DNA from: Methylocystis sp.
GTDB taxonomy: Bacteria > Pseudomonadota > Alphaproteobacteria > Rhizobiales > Beijerinckiaceae
DNA length: 64,000 nt
Direction: 5' to 3'
NCBI GenBank assembly: GCA_020252485.1
Contig: JADCCX010000038.1
Location: forward strand, 33,432 to 97,431
The stretch's first letter is position 1. Each line of letters opens with the position of its first letter. The notes below the pieces were generated by a model. The model did no database searches, was not told where the DNA came from, and saw only the letters and a list, made by a program, of their open reading frames with translations. The position numbers and the translations under genes were made by a program. Below, piece by piece: positions 1 through 9,113 of the stretch.

Positions 1-1026
1 CGCCAGCGGCAGCGGCTCCGTTTCGGTCGCCTCGGCCCGTTCGATATTGGCGAGAAACTGATCGGTCGCCCGCTCCCAGGTGAAGCTCTCCGCATGACGG
101 CGGCAAGCCTTGCGATCGATCTGCAGGGCTGCAAGCGCCGCCGCCCGCAGATCGTCGGAAATGATGCCCGCGCCGCTCGCACCAATCACGTCGATGGGTC
201 CGGGCGCCGGCAATGCGGCGACGGGCAGACCGCAAGCCAGCGCCTCGACAAGCACCAGGCCGAAAGTCTCCGTCAGGCTCGGAAAGACGAAGACATCGGC
301 GCTGCCGTAGATGGCCGGCAGTTCCGCATGAGTCTTGACGCCAAGGAACACCGCCTGAGGAAACTGCGCCCGCAGCGCGGGCCCCAGCGGGCCGTCGCCG
401 ACCACAACCTTCGTTCCCGGCAGATCGAGCGACAGAAAGGCCGCAATGTTCTTTTCAGGGGCCAGCCGGCCGACCGACAGGAAGATCGGGCGGGGCAGAT
501 CGAGCACCTGGGGCAGGCCCGGCCTGAAGGCCGCGATATCGGCGCCGCGGCTCCAGCGCATCAGGTTCCGGAAGCCGCGCGCCGTCAGATCCCGTTCGAT
601 CGTCTCGGTGGCGACCATGATGCCGTTGGAAGCGTTGTGAAAACGGCGGAACACCCTGTAGGTCGCCTTGACAGGCACCGGCAGCCGCTCGCGCAAATAT
701 TCCGGGAACCGCGTATGGTAACAGGTCGTGAAGCGGCGGCGCTGTTTCATGCAGATGCGCCGCATCGCCCAGCCGATCGGCCCTTCGGTGGCGATGTGGA
801 CGTGATCTGGCTCGAATTCCTTGAGCGTCGAACGAATTTTCGTCATTCCAGGCCATGCGAGCCTGATTTCCCGGTAGCCGGGCATCGGCGCATTGCGGAA
901 ATCCTGCGGGCTGATCACATGCGCGGTATGGCCGCGCCGCTCCAGTTCAGCGATCGTGGATGCCAGCGTCTGCACCACGCCATTGATCTGGGGCCACCAG
1001 GCATCTGTTGCGATCAGGATCTTCAT
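1..1026 (-). CDS. GT4-family glycosyltransferase (3' end beyond window)
   Basis: GT-B fold glycosyltransferase, probably transferring a sugar from a nucleotide-sugar donor to a membrane lipid or polysaccharide. The frame is open from the ATG at 1026 down to base 1 without a stop, giving 342 residues, so the C-terminus is missing. The N-terminus (MKILIATDAWWPQINGVV) is the typical glycine-rich donor-acceptor loop of GT4 enzymes. The C-terminal half has SVGRLAPEKN, a family hallmark, and then the E-x7-E-like motif around PSLTETFGLVLVEALACG. It resembles alphaproteobacterial glycosyl-diacylglycerol synthases and GDP-mannose-dependent mannosyltransferases; the acceptor cannot be decided from sequence. 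Two 11-bp direct repeats resembling a Pho box lie about 80-100 bp upstream. A role in phosphate-starvation glycolipid synthesis is an inference only. Confidence 0.85.
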   Translation of the reverse strand, partial: MKILIATDAWWPQINGVVQTLASTIAELERRGHTAHVISPQDFRNAPMPGYREIRLAWPGMTKIRSTLKEFEPDHVHIATEGPIGWAMRRICMKQRRRFTTCYHTRFPEYLRERLPVPVKATYRVFRRFHNASNGIMVATETIERDLTARGFRNLMRWSRGADIAAFRPGLPQVLDLPRPIFLSVGRLAPEKNIAAFLSLDLPGTKVVVGDGPLGPALRAQFPQAVFLGVKTHAELPAIYGSADVFVFPSLTETFGLVLVEALACGLPVAALPAPGPIDVIGASGAGIISDDLRAAALAALQIDRKACRRHAESFTWERATDQFLANIERAEATETEPLPLA

Positions 1027-1424
1027 TCGGTGTCGGCAACCCTTTGCGTAGTCATCTCACATATTGCTGGCGATGGAATCATCAATCGTCACTCGGCGGA
1101 ATTGTGTGACGGATGTGTGACGGGCCGGACCAGCCAGGGGCTGATCGCGCCAAAGGGCGCTCGACACGGCCCTGAACTCGGGTCAACGATCGCCTCCGCG
1201 AGCACCCATCCCGCCCCCTTGCGGGGCGGGCGGCCGAGCGCAGCGAGGCCGGGTGGGGGGCTTTTTCTCATTGTCACCCCCATGATCGCCCCTCCCCGTC
1301 AAGGAGAGGGATGGTGCCCGCAGGTTAACCTGGATTCATAGCCCTGCGGCGCCCGACAGGATGCGTGACAGGACGGCGCCTGGTTGCTAGAGGAAAACGG
1401 CAGCGACGAAAGTCCGTCCCCTTC
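1027..1424. other. Intergenic region with degenerate palindromic repeat
   Basis: Nearly 400 bp between divergent genes with no convincing gene. It holds the tandem 11-bp repeats. At 1210-1230 there is a hairpin, CCCGCCCC-CTTGC-GGGGCGGG, followed by a second hairpin (CGGCC..GGCCG, 1231-1251) and then GGGTGGGGGGCTTTTT. This is a worn copy of the class A repeat found elsewhere in the window. A partial partner arm (CCTCCCCGTCAAGGAGAGGG) lies near 1291-1310. Confidence 0.5.
1103..1123 (-). promoter_or_regulatory. Tandem 11-bp repeats resembling a Pho box
   Basis: On the + strand TGTGTGACGG occurs twice, starting at 1103 and 1114. Read toward the glycosyltransferase this gives two CCGTCACACA units spaced 11 bp apart. 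PhoB sites are tandem 11-bp repeats built on CTGTCA, so the period fits and the core differs at one base. The repeats sit 78-98 bp before the glycosyltransferase ATG. No -10 box was clearly identified. Confidence 0.35.
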
Positions 1425-1997
1425 ATGATCATACTCATCCTCGGCCTGCTCCTGTTTCTTGGCGCCCACGCCTTCACCATCAACCGTTCCGGCCGCGCGG
1501 CGCTGATCGGGCGTATGGGTGAAGGCGGCTACAAGGGCACCTATACGGCGGTTTCCCTGATCGGCTTGTTCCTGATCGTCTGGGGTTATGGCAGCTATCG
1601 CGCCGCGGGCTATATCCCCTTATGGGATCCGCCGGTCTGGACGCGCCATCTCTCCGTGCTGATCATGCTGCCGGCCTTGCCGCTGCTTTTCTCGGCCTAT
1701 GCCAAGGGTTTCGTGAAGGCGCGCCTGAAGCATCCGATGATTCTTGCCGTGAAGGTCTGGGCCTTCGCGCATCTCATCGCCAATGGCGACCTTGGCTCCT
1801 TGCTTCTGTTCGGCAGTTTCCTGATCTGGGCGGTCTTCGCCTTCATGAGCATGCGCCGGCGGCCGGTCGATGAAGCCGCCAGTTTCGTTCCTAATCCTGG
1901 GCAGGATGCGGCGGCGATCCTTGGCGGATTGATCGCCTACGGCGCCATGATCGGCGGCTTGCACCGCTATCTCATCGGCGTTGGCGTTTTCGGATAG
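1425..1997 (+). CDS. nnrU: NnrU-family integral membrane protein
   Basis: A 190-residue polytopic membrane protein of the NnrU/NnuR family. Relatives are found near denitrification genes or encode proteins linked to isoprenoid or carotenoid steps; the biochemical role is unsettled. The ATG at 1425 starts directly on a hydrophobic helix (MIILILGLLLFLGAHAF), which suits a membrane protein. An upstream in-frame start would add a basic stretch with no support. At least four further hydrophobic stretches follow, with conserved GHxF-like and HLIANGD motifs. The stop at 1995-1997 lies 16 bp before the next gene, so the two are probably co-transcribed. Confidence 0.8.
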   Translation: MIILILGLLLFLGAHAFTINRSGRAALIGRMGEGGYKGTYTAVSLIGLFLIVWGYGSYRAAGYIPLWDPPVWTRHLSVLIMLPALPLLFSAYAKGFVKARLKHPMILAVKVWAFAHLIANGDLGSLLLFGSFLIWAVFAFMSMRRRPVDEAASFVPNPGQDAAAILGGLIAYGAMIGGLHRYLIGVGVFG

Positions 1998-2013
1998 GGC
2001 GAAGACCTTTTTA

Positions 2014-2463
2014 ATGCCCCGTTACGTCACCACGCGCGTGCTGCCGCATACGGCGGCGCAGATGTTCGATCTGGTCGCCGATGTGGAGCGCTATCCGGAA
2101 TTCGTGCCGATGTGCGAGCGGCTCGTCGTGCGCCGGCATACAACGGGCGTGAACGATTCCGAAGTGCTGCTCGCCGATATGTCGATCGGCTACAAGATGA
2201 TCCGCGAGAGCTTCACGAGCCGCGTGGCGCTGGATCGGCCGGGGTTGAAGATCCTCGTCGAATATGTCGACGGGCCCTTCAGCCATCTCGAAAACCGCTG
2301 GTCCTTCAAGCCGCTCGACCAGGGCTGCGAGGTGACCTTCGATATCGATTACGCCTTCCGCTCGCGCCTCTTCCAGACCTTGGCCGGGGCCGTCTTCGAT
2401 ACGGTGGTCCGCAAGATGGTGGAAGCCTTCGAGAAGCGGGCCGATGCCATTTACGGCCGCTGA
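2014..2463 (+). CDS. COQ10-like START-domain protein (RatA family)
   Basis: 149 residues of the START/polyketide-cyclase fold, closest to mitochondrial COQ10 and bacterial RatA, small proteins that bind ubiquinone or its intermediates and support respiration. The opening TTRVLPHTAAQMFDLVADV and the conserved ERYPEFVPMCERL are diagnostic. The glycine/proline loop and the C-terminal helix (FDTVVRKMVEAFEKRA) are also present. The ATG at 2014 places the start just before the first beta strand; the in-frame TTG at 1981 would overlap nnrU and is less likely. It abuts pncC tail to tail with no spare base. RatA in E. coli was described as a ribosome anti-association toxin, but the COQ10 role is more general. 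Confidence 0.85.
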   Translation: MPRYVTTRVLPHTAAQMFDLVADVERYPEFVPMCERLVVRRHTTGVNDSEVLLADMSIGYKMIRESFTSRVALDRPGLKILVEYVDGPFSHLENRWSFKPLDQGCEVTFDIDYAFRSRLFQTLAGAVFDTVVRKMVEAFEKRADAIYGR

Positions 2464-2952
2464 TCACGCAGCGGTCATCATCTCCAGCGCCTTGCGGAGC
2501 GATAACTCCCTGATCGCGTCGCGCGATTGCGGCCCAAGCCGCAACTCCGCCACTGCCGCGCCGGCTTGCGTGGCGACACCGAGATAGACAAGCCCAACGG
2601 GCTTTTCGGCCGAGCCGCCGCCCGGACCCGCGATCCCCGTCACCGAAACCGCGACATCGGCCCGCGAATGGGCGAGCGCGCCCAGCGCCATGGCTTCCGC
2701 GCAAGCGGCGCTCACCGCTCCATGGCGAGCGATGACATCCGCCGGCACGCCCAGAAGCTCGGTCTTCGCTTCATTCGAATAGGTTACAAAACCGCGCTCA
2801 ACCACATCTGATGAGCCGGGGATCGACGTAAGCAGGGCAGCAATCAGGCCGCCGGTGCAACTCTCGGCTGTGGCGCAACGGCGGCCCTGGCTGCGAAGGG
2901 CATTCAGGGTGGCCGTCGCAAGAGCGGTAAGATCATCGGAAAACATCGCCAT
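2464..2952 (-). CDS. pncC: Nicotinamide-nucleotide amidase, CinA C-terminal family
   Basis: 162 residues, the stand-alone CinA C-terminal domain. PncC deamidates nicotinamide mononucleotide to nicotinate mononucleotide, recycling the NMN released by DNA ligase into NAD synthesis. The N-terminal [16 protein letters not shown] holds the conserved Ser and Cys region; [14 protein letters not shown] and [11 protein letters not shown] are further family signatures. The start is MAMFSDDL at 2952, with a second ATG at 2946 as an alternative. The gene runs opposite to the COQ10-like gene and divergently from dusB. Confidence 0.9.
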   Translation of the reverse strand: MAMFSDDLTALATATLNALRSQGRRCATAESCTGGLIAALLTSIPGSSDVVERGFVTYSNEAKTELLGVPADVIARHGAVSAACAEAMALGALAHSRADVAVSVTGIAGPGGGSAEKPVGLVYLGVATQAGAAVAELRLGPQSRDAIRELSLRKALEMMTAA

Positions 2953-3002
2953 TGATAATCCGCCATTCAGTTGGATGCCAGTCTGTCGGCAATTCAGCTG
3001 AC

Positions 3003-3029
3003 TTGCCGCACTGCAGCAATTGGTATAGT
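3003..3029 (+). promoter_or_regulatory. Possible promoter for dusB-ntrBC
   Basis: TTGCCG (3003-3008) and TATAGT (3024-3029) with a 15-bp spacer lie 46 bp before the dusB start in the short divergent gap with pncC. The spacer is shorter than ideal, so this is a weak call. No sigma-54 -24/-12 element was found here. Confidence 0.3.
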
Positions 3030-3074
3030 TTTTAAGCAGCCGCAAAAAGTGCATAAAAAAAGGGCAAGTTGAGT

Positions 3075-4082
3075 ATGGGTGAGGCGAAAACAAGCGCCGA
3101 AGCGTTCCTCGGGACAGTTCAAGGGGCCATCCTGGCGCCGATGTCGGGCGTGACGGATGCCGGCATGCGCCGCCAGGCCCAGCGCTTCGGCGCAGCGCTC
3201 GTCGTCTCCGAGATGGTGGCATCCGACGAACTCGCCAGACAATCGCCCGAGGCGCTCCTGCGCGCCGAAGGCGAAGGCCTCGCTACGCATGTCGTCCAGC
3301 TGGCCGGCTGCGAGGCGCATTGGATGGCGGAGGGCGCCCGCATGGCGGAGCAGGGCGGCGCTGATGTCATCGACATCAACATGGGCTGCCCGGCCAAACG
3401 CGTCACCAACGGCTGGTCCGGTTCGGCGCTGATGCGCGATCTTGACCATGCGGCGCGGCTGATCGAGGCGACGGTGGCGGCAACATCGAAGCCGGTGACC
3501 CTGAAGATGCGCCTGGGCTGGGACGATGCGAGCCTGAACGCGCCTGTGCTCGCCGCAAGGGCGGAAGCGCTGGGCGTGCGCATGATCACGGTCCACGGGC
3601 GCACGCGATGCCAGTTCTACAAGGGCCAGGCGCGCTGGGACCGCGTCAGGGACACTGTCGCGGCGACGCGGCTGCCGGTCGTCGTTAATGGCGATGTCGG
3701 CACGATCGGGGAGGCGCGCGCCGCCCTCGCCCAATCGGGCGCGAAGGCGGTCATGGTCGGGCGCGCTGCGGTCGGGCGGCCCTGGCTGGTTGGAGAGATT
3801 TCGGCGGCCTTGCAGGGCCAGCCGTGGTTTGGACCTTCGCCTGCGGAAATGGCGGAAGCGGCGCTCGCCCATTATGGTTTTCTCCTGTCCTCGCTTGGGG
3901 CCGCCCAAGGCCTGCGGCACGCCCGCAAACACGTGGTGGCCTATCTGGAGGAGGCCGCCCGCCAGGGCTCCGGCCTTGCGGTCGCCCTGCGTGAGACGCT
4001 CTGCCGCTCGGATGATCCGGATGACGTCATGCGGGGTCTTGAGCGTGCCTTTCACGATATCCCCCTCCGGAGGGCCGCGTGA
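3075..4082 (+). CDS. dusB: tRNA-dihydrouridine synthase DusB (NifR3)
   Basis: 335 residues. DusB is a flavoprotein that reduces uridine to dihydrouridine in the tRNA D-loop with NADPH. The TIM-barrel start ([14 protein letters not shown]), the FMN-contacting [11 protein letters not shown] and the later [14 protein letters not shown] and [13 protein letters not shown] are all conserved. Cys in GCPAKR is the usual catalytic acid position. ATG 3075 has AGGGCA eight bases upstream and is preferred to the TTG at 3069. In Alphaproteobacteria this gene, once called nifR3, classically leads the ntrBC operon. Here its TGA overlaps the ntrB ATG, which supports translational coupling. Confidence 0.95.
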   Translation: MGEAKTSAEAFLGTVQGAILAPMSGVTDAGMRRQAQRFGAALVVSEMVASDELARQSPEALLRAEGEGLATHVVQLAGCEAHWMAEGARMAEQGGADVIDINMGCPAKRVTNGWSGSALMRDLDHAARLIEATVAATSKPVTLKMRLGWDDASLNAPVLAARAEALGVRMITVHGRTRCQFYKGQARWDRVRDTVAATRLPVVVNGDVGTIGEARAALAQSGAKAVMVGRAAVGRPWLVGEISAALQGQPWFGPSPAEMAEAALAHYGFLLSSLGAAQGLRHARKHVVAYLEEAARQGSGLAVALRETLCRSDDPDDVMRGLERAFHDIPLRRAA

Positions 4083-5212
4083 TGGATCAGGCGCTCGAAT
4101 CCGCCAGGGGCAATGCCATCCTCGACCGTGTGGCGCTGGCCTTGCCGCATCCGATCCTTCTGGTCGAGGATTCGGGGCGCATCAGCGACGCCAACCCCGC
4201 CGCCGAGGCTTTCTTCGACATGGGCCTGTCGTTCCTGCAGCGAACGACGGTTGAGCGGCTTTGCGGCCCCAATTCGTCGCTGGCTTCGCTGGTGGCGCAA
4301 TCGCGCGGCGCGGGCACGTCGATCAATCTCTACCGCGTCGATCTCGGCGCGCCGCGCCAGATGGGCGAGCGGCTCGTCGACATCCATGCGAGCCCGATGC
4401 CGGATGATCCGGGTGTGACGATCGTCATGCTGCAGGAGCGGACCCTCGCCGACAAGTTCAGCCGGCAGCTGAGCCATCGCGGCGCGGTCCGGTCCGTTTC
4501 GGCTTTGTCGGCCATGCTGGCCCATGAGATCAAGAATCCGCTGTCCGGCATCCGCGGCGCGGCGCAGCTGCTCGACAGTTCGGCCAGCGACGACGACAGG
4601 GTCCTGACGCAGCTGATCCGCGACGAGACGGACCGGATCGTCAAGCTGGTCGACCGATTCGAGATGTTCTCCGATGACCGCGCGCCGCAGATGGAGCCGG
4701 TGAACATCCATTCTGTGCTGGGTCATGTCCGCAATCTGGCCCGCTCCGGCTTCGCCCGGCATATCCGCATCGTCGAGGATTACGATCCGTCGCTGCCGCC
4801 CATGCTCGGCAGCCGCGATCAAATGATCCAGGTGCTGATCAATCTCGTGAAAAACGCCGCGGAAGCGATCGGCGCCCATGCGCAGGACGGCGAAATCCAG
4901 CTGTCCACAGCCTATCGCACCGGCGTGCGCATGGCTGTTTCCGGCTCGACGGACCGCGTGAGGCTGCCGCTGGAGGTCTGCGTGCGCGACAATGGTCCGG
5001 GCATTCCCGAAGATATCCGCCCCCATCTCTTCGATCCCTTCGTCACCACCAAGTCGTCCGGAAATGGCCTTGGTCTTGCTTTGGTCGCCAAGGTGGTCGG
5101 CGAACACGGCGGCATCGTAGAGTGTGACTCGGTTCCCAGAAGGACCGTCTTCAGACTCATGCTGCCGCTGCAGATTGCCCGTGAGAGCGGCACAGGGACT
5201 GAAGAAGCGTGA
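4082..5212 (+). CDS. ntrB: Nitrogen regulation sensor histidine kinase NtrB (GlnL)
   Basis: 376 residues, a soluble kinase/phosphatase that controls NtrC according to PII signalling of nitrogen status. An N-terminal PAS domain (about residues 15-125) is followed by the dimerisation helix with the phospho-acceptor His148 in [11 protein letters not shown]. The ATPase domain has the N box [11 protein letters not shown], the G1 box [10 protein letters not shown] and [13 protein letters not shown]. There are no transmembrane segments, as expected. The ATG at 4082 shares bases with the dusB stop and has GGAGGG seven bases upstream; GTG 4079 is a poorer alternative. The stop overlaps the ntrC GTG start. 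Confidence 0.95.
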   Translation: MDQALESARGNAILDRVALALPHPILLVEDSGRISDANPAAEAFFDMGLSFLQRTTVERLCGPNSSLASLVAQSRGAGTSINLYRVDLGAPRQMGERLVDIHASPMPDDPGVTIVMLQERTLADKFSRQLSHRGAVRSVSALSAMLAHEIKNPLSGIRGAAQLLDSSASDDDRVLTQLIRDETDRIVKLVDRFEMFSDDRAPQMEPVNIHSVLGHVRNLARSGFARHIRIVEDYDPSLPPMLGSRDQMIQVLINLVKNAAEAIGAHAQDGEIQLSTAYRTGVRMAVSGSTDRVRLPLEVCVRDNGPGIPEDIRPHLFDPFVTTKSSGNGLGLALVAKVVGEHGGIVECDSVPRRTVFRLMLPLQIARESGTGTEEA

Positions 5213-6663
5213 TACAGAAGACCGGAACGATCCTTGTCGCTGATGATGATGCCGCCATCCGGACCGTTGTCGGCCAAGCGCTCACCAGGGCAGGCTATGA
5301 AGTCAAGACGGCCAGCAACGCGGCCGCCCTCTGGAAGCTGGTGCAGGGCGGCGAGGGCGACCTGATCGTCACCGATGTGATGATGCCGGACGAGAACGCC
5401 TTCGATCTCATCCCCCGCATCCGCAAGCTCCGGCCCCAGGTTCCGATCGTGGTGATGAGCGCCCAGAACACTTTCATGACCGCGATCCGCGCTTCGGAGC
5501 GCGGCGCCTATGAATACCTGCCCAAGCCGTTCGACCTCAGCGAGTTGACCACGATCGTCGGCCGCGCGCTCGCGGAGCCGCAGGCGCTGGCCGAGCCCTC
5601 GGATGCCCCGCTCGACGAGATTCCGCTCGTCGGCCGATCGCCCGCCATGCAGGAGATTTACCGGACGCTGGCGCGGCTGATGCACATCGACCTGACGGTC
5701 CTGATCAATGGCGAATCCGGCACCGGCAAGGAGCTTGTCGCCCGCGCCCTGCACGACTTTGGCAAGCGCAAGAACGGCCCCTTCGTGGCGATCAACATGG
5801 CCGCGATTCCGCGCGACCTGATCGAGAGCGAATTGTTCGGCCATGAGAAGGGCGCCTTCACCGGCGCCAACCAGCGCAGCGTCGGACGTTTCGAGCAGGC
5901 CGAAGGCGGCACGCTCTTCCTCGATGAGATCGGCGACATGCCGATGGAGGCGCAGACCCGCCTTCTGCGGGTGCTCCAGCAGGGCGAATACACGACGGTC
6001 GGCGGCCGGACGCCGATCAAGACCAACGTGCGGATCGTGGCGGCCACGAACAAGGATCTGCGCGGCCTCATCCAGACCGGCCTGTTCCGCGAGGATCTCT
6101 ATTTCCGGCTGAATGTCGTGCCGTTGCGCCTTCCGCCTTTGCGGGAGCGGGCTGCGGACGTGCCCGATCTCGCCCGCCACTTCTTTCTGCAGGCCGAGAA
6201 GGAAGGCTTGTCCCGCAAGCAGCTCGACCCGGGGGCCCAGGAGCGGCTGAAGGCCTATGCCTGGCCCGGCAACATCCGCGAGCTCGAGAACCTGATCCGG
6301 CGGCTGGCCGCCCTGCATCCGCACGATGTGGTGACCGCCCAGGCGATCGACGCCGAACTCGACATCAAGACGCCTATGGCCGCCGCTGCCCCCGCCGCCC
6401 ATGCCGTCTCGAACGCCACGACCATCACCAGCTTCATGGAGGGCTATCTCGCCCAGTATTTCGCCTCCTATGGCGAAAGCCTGCCGCCCGAAGGCCTTTA
6501 CGACCGCATTCTCGAAGAGGTCGAGGCGCCCCTCGTCAATGCCGTGCTGGCCGCAACCCGCGGCAACCAGATCAAGGCCGCCGATCTCCTGGGGCTGAAC
6601 CGGAACACCTTGCGGAAGAAGATCAAGGATCTCGAAATCCGCGTCATCCGCTCGATCCGCTGA
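5209..6663 (+). CDS. ntrC: Nitrogen regulation response regulator NtrC
   Basis: 484 residues, an activator of sigma-54 promoters for nitrogen assimilation. The receiver domain (1-120) has the acidic pocket ADDD and phospho-acceptor Asp56 in VTDVMMPD. The AAA+ domain carries Walker A GESGTGKE near residue 167, an intact GAFTGA loop (sigma-54 contact) and Walker [12 protein letters not shown] Fis-type helix-turn-helix closes the protein ([17 protein letters not shown]). The start is GTG at 5209, overlapping the ntrB stop by four bases, so the two are coupled. A 173-bp gap with a hairpin separates it from ntrY, which suggests a separate or attenuated second transcription unit. Confidence 0.95.
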   Translation: MIQKTGTILVADDDAAIRTVVGQALTRAGYEVKTASNAAALWKLVQGGEGDLIVTDVMMPDENAFDLIPRIRKLRPQVPIVVMSAQNTFMTAIRASERGAYEYLPKPFDLSELTTIVGRALAEPQALAEPSDAPLDEIPLVGRSPAMQEIYRTLARLMHIDLTVLINGESGTGKELVARALHDFGKRKNGPFVAINMAAIPRDLIESELFGHEKGAFTGANQRSVGRFEQAEGGTLFLDEIGDMPMEAQTRLLRVLQQGEYTTVGGRTPIKTNVRIVAATNKDLRGLIQTGLFREDLYFRLNVVPLRLPPLRERAADVPDLARHFFLQAEKEGLSRKQLDPGAQERLKAYAWPGNIRELENLIRRLAALHPHDVVTAQAIDAELDIKTPMAAAAPAAHAVSNATTITSFMEGYLAQYFASYGESLPPEGLYDRILEEVEAPLVNAVLAATRGNQIKAADLLGLNRNTLRKKIKDLEIRVIRSIR

Positions 6664-6675
6664 CCTTCGGCCGTC

Positions 6676-6723
6676 GCTTGCCCGGCCGGAAAACCTGTTC
6701 TCCCGCCGTTTCCGCCGGGCAGC
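6676..6723 (+). terminator. Inverted repeat between ntrC and ntrY
   Basis: GCTTGCCCGGCCGGAAA (6676-6692) pairs with TTTCCGCCGGGCAGC (6709-6723), with two bulged bases and a 16-nt loop. It lies 12 bp after the ntrC stop. No T-run follows, so it may be an mRNA 3'-end stabiliser or a weak terminator rather than a full intrinsic terminator. Confidence 0.4.
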
Positions 6724-6836
6724 GAATTGCGTGAGAGACCATCTGCGCATACAAATGTCCAAATCCTGCAACAGTGTTGTAGTGAAGACGCACTGAATCG
6801 CCTGTCCTGTCGGGGATCGGATCGGTTCTGCCGGCA

Positions 6837-9113
6837 ATGGGTTCGATGACAGACACGCCAGTCATGATCGAGGAGAGCCCGCGGGCGACATTCCTGTCGC
6901 GCGCCGCCAATGTGCTGCGCGTGGCCGCCTTCTCCCTGGCGGTATGCAGCATTCTCGCGACCTTTCTGCTCCTCACCGGCTTTTTGAACGCCGTGCTGAC
7001 GGCGCAGAGCGTGACGATCCTGGTGATCGGCACGTCGGCCGTCGCCGCGATCCTGTTTCTGGTGGTCGTCTTCGACCTGTTCCAGCTTTACCGCCAATGG
7101 CGGCAGGGCCTCGCGGGGACCCGGCTGCACATGCGGATCGTGGGCCTCTTCACGGCCATTGCAGCCATCCCCGCCATCATGATCGCCATCGTCGCCAGCG
7201 TGACGCTCGAACGCGGCCTCAGTCCCTGGTTCTCCGGCGCGCTGCGGGAGCTTGTCACCCGCTCCGGCACCATCGCCGAGGGATACCAGCGGCAGCTTTG
7301 CCAGAACGTCGGGCGTGAAATGAAGCTGATGGCGGAAGACCTGGAGAATGCCCGGCGTCTGGGTCTTTACGATCAGAACCGGGGGGCATTCCAGGAATTC
7401 GTCACCAACCGCGCGGTCATGCTGGGATTTCCCTTCGCCGTGATCATGAAACAGGATGGAACGATCACCGAGCGCGCCGATACCCGCTTTACCGAGGAGC
7501 CTCTGCCGCCGCGCGAGCAGGATTTCCTCGACGCCGCGACGCCGGAGCCGCCCTGCGTGCTTACCTCGCGCTTCGTCGGGGCCCTGATCAAGCTGCCGTC
7601 CTTCGATGGGCAGTTCCTCTATGTCGCCCGCCGCGCCGATCAGCAGGCGATCGCCTTCGGCCGGGTCGCCGGGGAGGCTGTCGAGCAGTACAAGCTTCTC
7701 GACGAACAGCGCATCAACGTGCAGCGCGCCTTCGCGGTGATGTATGCGATCATCACACTGATGCTGGTGCTGAGCGCCATCTGGCTCGGATTGGCGTTCG
7801 CGAACCGTCTGGTCGCGCCGGTCCGGCGCCTGATCAACGCGACAGACGCCGTTTCGGCAGGCAATCTCTACGTTCAGGTGCCGACACATCGGTCCGAGGG
7901 CGACATCGGGCGCCTGGGTCAGACCTTCAACGCGATGATTGCGGAAATCCGCACGCAGCAGAACCGCCTGGTTTCCGCGAGCGAGGCGCTGGACCGCCGG
8001 CGTCAGTTCACGGAAGCGGTTCTCGCCGGCGTTTCGGTGGGCGTGCTCGGCCTCAACCATTCGGGCGTCATCGCCATCGCCAATCCGGTGGCGGAACGGT
8101 TGCTGGACGGGCCGTTATCGGGACGGATGCTGTCTGAAGTCGCGCCGGAGATCTCCATTCTCTTCGATGAGGCAAGGTCCAGCCGCTCGCGCTCCCTGCA
8201 GCGTCAGGTCGAGATGCACCGCGATGGACGCGACATGAACCTCTTCGTCCGCGTCACGACGGAGCAGGCCGCCGCCGCCGATCGCGGCTATGTCATCACG
8301 CTCGACGACATCACCAACCTCGTGACGGCGCAGCGCACCTCCGCCTGGGCTGACGTCGCCCGGCGCATCGCTCACGAGATCAAGAATCCGCTGACGCCGA
8401 TCCAGCTTTCCGCCGAGCGCATCAAGCGCAAATACGGCCGCGTCATCACCGAGGATCGCGCCGTTTTCGATCAATGCACCGAGACCATCATCCGCCAGGT
8501 CGACGACATCCGCCGGATGGTCGATGAATTCGCCTCCTTCGCCCGCATGCCGAAGCCTGCGCCGGACGAGGATGATATCGCCGATGTGCTGCGCCAGACC
8601 CTTTTCATGATGCGGGTCGCGCATCCGGCGATTGCGTTTCTCGACAATCTTCCCGACCGGCCGGTCCCGGCGCAATTCGACCGGCGGCTGATCGGCCAGG
8701 CTGTTCAGAACATCCTGAAGAACGGAACGGAAGGGATCGCCGCCCGCATCGCCGCCGGAGGAACCGAGGCCGGGTTCAAGGGTCGGATCCTGCTCGTCCT
8801 CACGGTATCGGACGATGAGATGCTGACCATCGACGTGGTCGACAACGGCATCGGTTTCCCCAAGGAAAACCGCCAGCGCCTGCTTGAACCCTATATGACC
8901 ACCCGCGATGGCGGCACGGGGCTTGGCCTCGCGATCGTGGCCAAGATTTTCGAGGAACATGGCGGTTCGATCGCTCTCCTCGACAATCCGACTGGCGAGC
9001 CGGGGGCGCTGGTGCGGATGACCCTCGCGCGGGATGCCGGCATCGGCGCCGCCGAGGCTTCAGCGGCCTCCGAGCCGGACAGCCTCGAATACAACAGGAA
9101 AGTGACCTCATGA
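6837..9113 (+). CDS. ntrY: Membrane sensor histidine kinase NtrY
   Basis: 758 residues, the membrane-bound kinase of the NtrYX pair, linked in Alphaproteobacteria to nitrogen, redox or envelope signals. Hydrophobic segments near residues 25-50, 58-85 and 100-125 are followed by a periplasmic stretch and another helix near 305 (MLVLSAIWLGLAFA). A HAMP linker, a PAS domain (about 395-490) and the H box [15 protein letters not shown] (His513) follow, then N box NILKNGTEGIA and G boxes DNGIGFPKEN and GTGLGLAIVAKI. A second ATG nine bases downstream (MTDTPV) is an equally possible start. Its TGA overlaps the ntrX ATG (ATGA). Confidence 0.95.
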   Translation: MGSMTDTPVMIEESPRATFLSRAANVLRVAAFSLAVCSILATFLLLTGFLNAVLTAQSVTILVIGTSAVAAILFLVVVFDLFQLYRQWRQGLAGTRLHMRIVGLFTAIAAIPAIMIAIVASVTLERGLSPWFSGALRELVTRSGTIAEGYQRQLCQNVGREMKLMAEDLENARRLGLYDQNRGAFQEFVTNRAVMLGFPFAVIMKQDGTITERADTRFTEEPLPPREQDFLDAATPEPPCVLTSRFVGALIKLPSFDGQFLYVARRADQQAIAFGRVAGEAVEQYKLLDEQRINVQRAFAVMYAIITLMLVLSAIWLGLAFANRLVAPVRRLINATDAVSAGNLYVQVPTHRSEGDIGRLGQTFNAMIAEIRTQQNRLVSASEALDRRRQFTEAVLAGVSVGVLGLNHSGVIAIANPVAERLLDGPLSGRMLSEVAPEISILFDEARSSRSRSLQRQVEMHRDGRDMNLFVRVTTEQAAAADRGYVITLDDITNLVTAQRTSAWADVARRIAHEIKNPLTPIQLSAERIKRKYGRVITEDRAVFDQCTETIIRQVDDIRRMVDEFASFARMPKPAPDEDDIADVLRQTLFMMRVAHPAIAFLDNLPDRPVPAQFDRRLIGQAVQNILKNGTEGIAARIAAGGTEAGFKGRILLVLTVSDDEMLTIDVVDNGIGFPKENRQRLLEPYMTTRDGGTGLGLAIVAKIFEEHGGSIALLDNPTGEPGALVRMTLARDAGIGAAEASAASEPDSLEYNRKVTS

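Noticed and set aside
94..1341. A 415-codon open frame on the + strand opposite the glycosyltransferase
   Set aside because: It is an antisense shadow in GC-rich DNA. The minus frame shows clear GT4 motifs, while the + frame has an Arg/Gln-rich composition without domain features.
2953..3074. NtrC binding sites or a sigma-54 promoter upstream of dusB-ntrBC
   Set aside because: No TGCACC-N5-GGTGCA site or TGGCAC-N5-TTGCA promoter could be found. GCACTGCAGCAATTGGT is too imperfect.
4912..6837. A 641-codon frame antisense to ntrB and ntrC
   Set aside because: It covers two well-conserved genes on the other strand. His/Gln/Gly-rich composition is typical of antisense frames in high-GC genomes.
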